Positions 58,001 through 64,000 of a DNA stretch of 64,000 nt are shown in pieces (position 1 is the first letter of the stretch; each line of letters begins with the position of its first letter). Below the pieces are notes generated by a model. The model searched no databases. It saw nothing but the letters and a program-made list of their open reading frames with translations, and was not told where the DNA came from. The stretch covers positions 15,470,064 through 15,534,063 of the forward strand of contig JABBOT010000080.1 of assembly GCA_016165875.1 (NCBI GenBank). Direction: 5' to 3'. The stretch comes from Acanthopleura granulata. Taxonomy: Eukaryota; Mollusca; Polyplacophora; Chitonida; Chitonidae. The translations under genes were made by a program, and so were the position numbers.

Positions 58001-59480
58001 TTGACTTTGGACAAATCTCAAACCACCAGTTTTACCGACAGACATTTTTCTCACCGACATTTTCTCCATCACCAATTTACCCTGCGACAAACGTACCCGA
58101 TAGAAATTTTTGTTGTAGTCAGTACCTCAAATGTATTTCTGCGTTCCTAAGTCCATAGATCATAAAATGGTTTTCAGTGTCTAATGTTGAAAATCATACA
58201 GTTTATTTATGAAGATCGCATAAAGGTCCACGTCCAAACGCAGGCACGTTGTCACAGAAAAACCCAATTTCTCTCAAAATTACGTAACAGACACATATAT
58301 CTGCAGCCTTTTTTATTTATTTCAGTGTTTATACAGCATTCCATACACAATATATGCATGAAGCATATTTAAAAAATGATCCAAAAAATAAAAAAAGAGA
58401 AAATCCAAAAAAGGTTTGATGAAATATCCGAGACTGTTAGTTCAAGCCAAAGAAGATACAGACGTGCCAAGGGCAGATAACAATCATCATACACACTGGC
58501 TATTAAAACGAAAGATCTCCCCAAGTCCGATCGAATACGAGGCCAGAATGAGCTGGACTTGAACTCACAACGACGACATTGGCGGAGGCTCCTAAGTCAG
58601 TGCTGTACTAGCACGCTAACCACCTCTACGAATTGATAACTAGGATTGTAGTCTGGTGTCTAAATAGGGTGAACAGTGGCACATGCAGTGCATTATATCA
58701 CGGTAAAAAGTTGTTGATTTTTTCATTATTAATTTCAAGGAAATGCCATATTTAGGGAAAAAGTTGTGTCTGATATACTTCACTGAAGAGCATGAAAGCG
58801 GGGGAAAATGCCTGGGTCCCCAAAACACAAAGAGAGAGATATTGATTCGAGAGATATACTCCGCTTTCCAACGATTCAAACTCGAGGCCGTGACATTTCC
58901 CCTCACAGAACAAAGCGCAGATTATTTTTGTTTAACCCTTACTCAAAAATAAATAGTGACTCGCCATACACAAGCAAGCCATATAAAACATAAGAACAAT
59001 TGTCGCTGCTTTTCGGGAAAGGTGAATTCGGCACGACTCCCATTAGCTGGTATCGGATCGTATTGTTCTCGAAACTTGACATGTTGGCGAGTAGAGTGGC
59101 TAGAATGCCCTGTTAATCACCTGACAAAAGAATTCATAACTATTCTCATCCATTTTTACATATAAGATTTATTGCCTTGGCCTCGGCTCATCTTTATTAA
59201 AATAAATGGATGTGTCAGATACAGCGTTGCCTAGCAGCATACACGCTCCGACCGTAAGTGATGCCGTTACACGCCTAACCTACAGGTACACAGAGTACAG
59301 CTCAAATGATGAGCCCTAATCGACACACGAGGAGTACAGCTTATAAACACGATTTTCTTTGCCTTGAGAGTGTGTTCAGAACATTCATTAAAGAGGCTGG
59401 CGACTTCTCAGGCGATCCACATCGGTATATTCATCTTTTCCCCCAGTAGATTCAAGAAAATAGACTTTTCACACACATTT
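58000..59480. other. No gene recognised; one SINE fragment
   Basis: Apart from the SINE fragment at 58535-58622, only short frames are seen, such as 58743-58952 on the plus strand, without recognisable motif. Confidence 0.4.
58535..58622 (-). repeat. SINE family A, head fragment
   Basis: GAGGCCAGAATGAGCTGGAC, TTGAACTCACAACGACGAC, GGAGGCTCCTAAGTCAGTGC and TAGCACGCTAACC are the reversed head half of family A. The tail half is absent. Confidence 0.8.
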
Positions 59481-59482
59481 CG

Positions 59483-59604
59483 AACCACAAAGTCTTCACA
59501 TTGTATCCTATCTATCCACAACCACAAAGTTTCCACGATCATCCTGTTTCCTATCCAACCACAAAACTCCCACAATCATCCAGTTCCCTATATCCCACCA
59601 CAAA
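59483..59604 (+). repeat. 37-bp tandem repeat, three copies
   Basis: Units begin AACCACAAAGT at 59483 and 59520 and AACCACAAAAC at 59557, followed by TCCACAATCATCC and a TTCCTATC-type word. The last partial unit (CACCACAAAG near 59596) forms the left end of the hairpin that follows. Confidence 0.85.
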
Positions 59605-59804
59605 GTATAATATTACAAGGGTGTGAATTACAAAAGGCGAGTAGACTACGCTAAAAAGTGTCTTATTGAAATAAATCTTCCATATTTCAATAGATGTTGC
59701 AAGTCAACTGCTATTGAGGAAGGAAGATTTGTTTCAATAAGACACTTTTGAGCGTAGTCTACTCGCCTTTTGTATTTCACACCCTTGTAATATTACACTT
59801 TGTG
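59599..59804. repeat. Long near-perfect hairpin (palindromic element)
   Basis: Left arm (59599-about 59683: CACAAAGTATAATATTACAA, GGGTGTGAATTACAAAAGGC, GAGTAGACTACGCT...) and right arm (about 59721-59804) are reverse complements with roughly five mismatches in 84 bases. The middle adds CAATAG/CTATTG and GTTG/CAAC pairs around a 5-base loop, so nearly the whole 206 bp can fold on itself. This is the form of a foldback MITE or a young inverted duplication. No target duplication is obvious. Confidence 0.9.
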
Positions 59805-59919
59805 CTCGGATAGAGACTCAATTGCTGATGCAACCCTATTGAAATAATTATCTAAATAGTTGTAATTTATTTCAGTAGAAGTTACTACAGGTGCTTCTGA
59901 AGTCTAGTCCAGCCTAGGC

Positions 59920-60010
59920 TGCCTTCCTCTCCGGTCGTACTGGGAAAGCTATGCCAGCAACTTTGGAATGGAGGCTGGTTTCCAGCCACGCAAGAATTTT
60001 TTGTGATCTT
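59920..60010 (+). repeat. SINE family A, core fragment
   Basis: GCTGCCTTCCTCTCCGGTCG, TACTGGGAAAGCTATGCCAG and CAACTTTGGAATGGAGGCTG resemble the central part. Head and tail are missing. Confidence 0.6.
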
Positions 60011-63000
60011 CTCTGGCACACATATTTCTCGTTTGCCCTAAAGACCAAATCAAGATGGGTTTATAAATCAGTACCGGTGCCCTTAGGCAAAACGCCATAA
60101 AAATCTTGGTATATGTCTAACATTCGGTCGATCCTAACTTTGGCTGAGGCCTCCACTGCGAATGTTGTTAGTGGGTTCGTCTGGTCATTTTCCAGCCGTT
60201 TATCGATGTTTCTAGGGTAAATCTGGATGGATATAAACATGGGCTGAATGGTAAAAATGCCATAAGAAACTGTGCATTGATGGCATGTGATGCAGAGAGG
60301 ATAGGAGAGATTGTCACACCAAGATGGGATATTATTACATATACACCAACAGGAAGCGTTGGGTAATTCCACAGTATGCAACGCCATATTTTCGGCCCAA
60401 AAATAATCATTCCTCAACACATCATGTCAGTTTGATCACCCTCACATCCGTTTGCTTTATGGAATATTATAACATAATATAACATTCCATGATATTATCT
60501 CTTAAGCCATCCGAAAATTCAATATAGATGTTGCCTTCAAAGACTTCATACACTGACTTTCGTAACGAACGCAAGAAAATTTATCACCTTGCATAGTCCA
60601 GATAAAGTTATGTTTTAACTGATGTACAATATAGCTATTTATTGCACAACGCAAACAGTCTGCATGCAAACTTTTCAGCAACATTGATTACAGGATAGCT
60701 TTTTTCAATGCATTGACAGTAGATCATTTTAGGGAAATGTGCCCTCCAAACCCACGGAAACAATTTTATTATCAAAATTAGTTTAAGTCTCCAATTTTCA
60801 ACGTTCATTGGTCAATTATCGTAGGCGACGTTATAAATAATGACTTCAATGGAGGATTCGTCGTAGGAGAATGGTTTATGATACTTGTGCAAGAGATTTA
60901 CTTGTGATTTGTACCAGAGAAATAAAAACGTGATGTGAAGATTTTTTGAATGTGATTTGCCTATACGAAAGAGGACAAAATAAACACCTGCTGTTACTGA
61001 ATGGATGAATCGTGTTGGAATGGCTCCAGTTGGAACAGCTTGTTCTAAATCGTGTCAGTAACGATGCAATTCATCATGAATAAAGTCACATCATTATGGT
61101 ATTGTTGTAGAAATAAGAAAAAGTCGTAGTATAACTGAAAACTTCTTCAGTGCGCTGTTATACACATGATTGAATCAAAATAAATAAATAAATCAAGTAC
61201 TGAGCATGGTAGCAGGATCCAATGGAGACGAGTTACAAGAGTCTGGATCGCTAATCCAGGCTGACCTGTCAAGCCTCTGACTGGATTAACACACTTTCAG
61301 TTTATGGAGATTTTTAACAGGTTTCCTCGAGGTATCTTCGAAATGTCACATTTGATGGATGAAAGGTCCAAAAAGAAGACATTCTCCCGTTTTGTGATCG
61401 TCGGTTTACGATCTCAGGCCTCCTAAACGCTGAACATATAAGGTTTACATGTATACATATGGCAATCAACAGTGTCTGTCCTCTCTCAGGGAAACATGTC
61501 TCCAAGTATTCATACCATGTATCAACCTCTTGTGACCCATCCAGGGCTTTTACAGTTAAACTTTGATATTAGCCAACTGCCGGTAGCTGCTTTTGTATTT
61601 AATCTATCTGAAATATTAATGAGTGTGAGGTTTGGCAGAGCGCCACATAATAACCATGGAGGCAGATGGCCCATGCCGGAGGGAATGGCCGACCTTTGCA
61701 CTGGCAATGACCAACAAGCCAGTGAGGCAGTGGAGGTAGTTAACAGATTTCGATGTATCACATGTGGTAGACACAACAACAAAACATATATATTTGGTGG
61801 GAGTTCGAAAGCAAGAGATGGCAAATTTGTTGGAACTGATTTTGGGGTTTTCTCTTAACTTCTTCGTGTGTTACATGTAAGTTCAATAGTCATTCCTCGC
61901 TGTAATTCTTATCGACTTCTTCATGTGATATAAAAAAACCACAACATAGCAAAACGATTTCAGTTACGACAGTGTGCTAAATCGCAAATGGTCACACATA
62001 ACTGGTTAAACCCATCCTCTATTCAATTTTCCTCTCTCATGGTTTTATTCATGCAAATACTTAAATAGCAGCAATTTAATCGTTTACATCTAAAAGAATT
62101 TCCGGTGACACACTGTGCTGATTGACGAAAAGCGAATTCCACCACATATAACGCAGCGGGTAGGGCGAGAGATATGGTCACGCATAGCAAATCGTAAACG
62201 TAATTGTAAAGGTAAACGTATCGATACGAGACCTCATTAAAGGCGCGGTGAGTCATATAGTGTAAAGGATAAGTTCCCATTACAGGACTGCTTTAGTTTA
62301 TATTTACCGTCAGTTCATCAGGGTTCATTGATAGCTGGAACAAGAAGAGTCTTTAAGATGGGATGGGCGTTTCTTTTTTTCTTTTCATGAAATAAAATTC
62401 AAACTAGATCAGGTGAAGGGACGCACCACATTTGCCTCATGGCCTCAATTTAATTTTACTTCAGAGATCTGCCATGAAAAATTGCTTCAGGAGAATTTGT
62501 GTTCTGCTCAGACCCAAGAAGAAAAGCAGTATTCTGTATTCTATGAGGCTGTCTCATATATTAAAGGTTGGGATGGATGAATGCATTAAGCTGTACCAGG
62601 AAACAAATAAAGATTGATATCGGTTCATTCTATTGTGTCCACCCTAAAGCGAAATCTGGCGAAAGTTTCCATAATTGCGCTAAATAATCCATAAAAGTGA
62701 CCCACATTTCCAAACTTTAAAAACTTTCCTCATATTGAAGGGTAGAATACGAACAGGTGATATCAGGCGAGTGTTAATAAGCTATGGAAAACAAGGACAC
62801 AAGAAGCGCAGACTTTCAAACATGAATTCCTCCTAATTTTTTATTTTATATACTTTCATAGTTCCGTGGTAGTTTGTGTTAAACATCGTTTTAGAGATTG
62901 ATCTTGTGATTTTTTACCCGTTACGCTCCTTTTGATTGACGGCTGGAATGCGAATATTGGTTTCGATACATAGATTTGCGATTTTTGTATTGTAATTTTA

Positions 63001-64000
63001 ATATATTAAATTACTTGCATAAAAGTTTACTTTTCCAAAAGTTGGTACCACTGGGGTACCTTTTCCACGTAATGGAGACTCATTATCAGGCTGGCTTGAC
63101 CTTTGTTGTCTTACACTGCACGAGTGATAAGTCATCATTTTGCTCACAGAACATCACTCTAAATGCAGGAATGAACAATAGACTGGACAGCTTTGACCCG
63201 AATTACCTTTGGCAGGAAAGGTTCCTCATTAAACAGAATGCCTAGTGCGGGTGCGTAAAACTGATAGGGAACATTAACGTCTCATTACGCAAAGAATTTA
63301 TTTATTTATTTTTTTATACTGGACTGGCAGAACCTTTGAGAAACCATTATTCCTCGACAGATACCAGAAACCGCTTGACCGAAAACAAGAGTGAAGTGAA
63401 CAATACGGGAATTCATTGGTCAAGGTTGGCCCCCTACCAGAACAAGCCATTGGACGACCATCGAAGACAAATAGTGCGTGCGCTGAAGCTTGTACTGTCA
63501 ATTTATATGTTGCTCCATTCTAAGATTTTGCTTTATCGTTGTAAGGCTCAGTGACTAAGGCTATGTTGAGATCATCAGCTCTCGGTTTTGGTCTGAGGCA
63601 CGGTTACGTAATAGCACAATGTACCACACACTCGGATAAAACTGACGGCTTCAGACACACAACAGAAGATCGCTTTTACGAACCCTTAAATCAGCCATGT
63701 ATTTTTTGGCTAATTAGGCTCGGACGGATAACAGGGAGCAAATGTGTCTGGTACCTCCACAATGCGCATGCCCCCATGCGTGCACTGCTAATACAGGGGT
63801 GGCAGAAAATTTTTCAATTGAAGTCTAATGCGAATGTTGTGTAAGCTGTGTTGTATTAATGTCAGTCTTTATCCCACAAAGCTCTTGAAGTGTCCACTTC
63901 ATGGAATCACTTCATACTATAACCCTCTAATTCAAATATTGCTCGATCCATAATTGAAGGCTTGCCCCGGGCTATGTTAGCATGTGATATAATATAATAA
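60010..64000. other. No gene recognised
   Basis: Overlapping open frames of 60-128 codons occur on both strands. The longest, at 61472-61858 plus, follows a good acceptor-like sequence (TGTCTGTCCTCTCTCAG, ending about 61490) and includes CITCGRHNNKTYIFGG, but matches no family I know and lacks a donor or partner exons. Others, such as 62432-62617 and 63551-63844, have no features. This may hold an exon of a gene lying mostly outside the window. Confidence 0.35.

Overview
This is eukaryotic, AT-rich, repeat-dominated DNA. The organism is most likely a lophotrochozoan, probably a mollusc. The evidence is (i) many copies of modular tRNA-derived SINEs of a kind familiar from mollusc genomes, (ii) a spliced gene for a secreted short-chain-collagen-C4-like (spongin-type) protein, a family common in bivalves and gastropods, and (iii) decayed I/Jockey-type LINE and Ty3/gypsy elements. 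No bacterial-style gene organisation is present. Family names come from reading motifs by eye; no search was run.

Layout. 1-6.8 kb: no recognised gene; a diverged SINE-like core, half of an inverted dispersed repeat whose partner lies at 36.7 kb, and a weak minus-strand exon candidate at 5.1-5.3 kb. 6.8-14.1 kb: SINE copies (family A, and one family B) and a dense run of minisatellites with periods of about 18, 30, 35, 46 and 60 bp, plus a (CA)20 microsatellite. 16.8-20.9 kb: a plus-strand LINE wreck with zinc-knuckle ORF1, endonuclease, reverse transcriptase and RNase H remnants in order. 20.9-25.1 kb: SINEs and a minisatellite of about 100 bp period. 25.5-28.8 kb: the one convincing host gene, three exons encoding a 239-residue secreted protein, with TATA box and polyadenylation signal. 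29-30.7 kb: SINEs and a retroposed insertion flanked by an 18-bp direct repeat. 32.7-35.5 kb: a minus-strand Ty3/gypsy wreck (gag, protease, RT, RNase H, integrase).

37.4-58.0 kb is the most unusual part: a tandem array of about six diverged copies of a large unit, about 3.25 kb in its cleanest form, with modules in a fixed order. Two adjacent units (48865-52115 and 52116-55370) are nearly identical, so amplification has been recent. One unit carries a 1163-bp insertion with TA target duplication and inverted ends. Two units share a SINE at the same site that is empty in the other four, giving internal markers for the order of duplication. I could not assign a gene to the array. It holds short open frames, including a repeated 56-codon frame with a hydrophobic N-terminal segment, but aligned copies in one module show no clear protein-level constraint.

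58-64 kb: a 206-bp almost perfect hairpin, SINE fragments and unassigned sequence.
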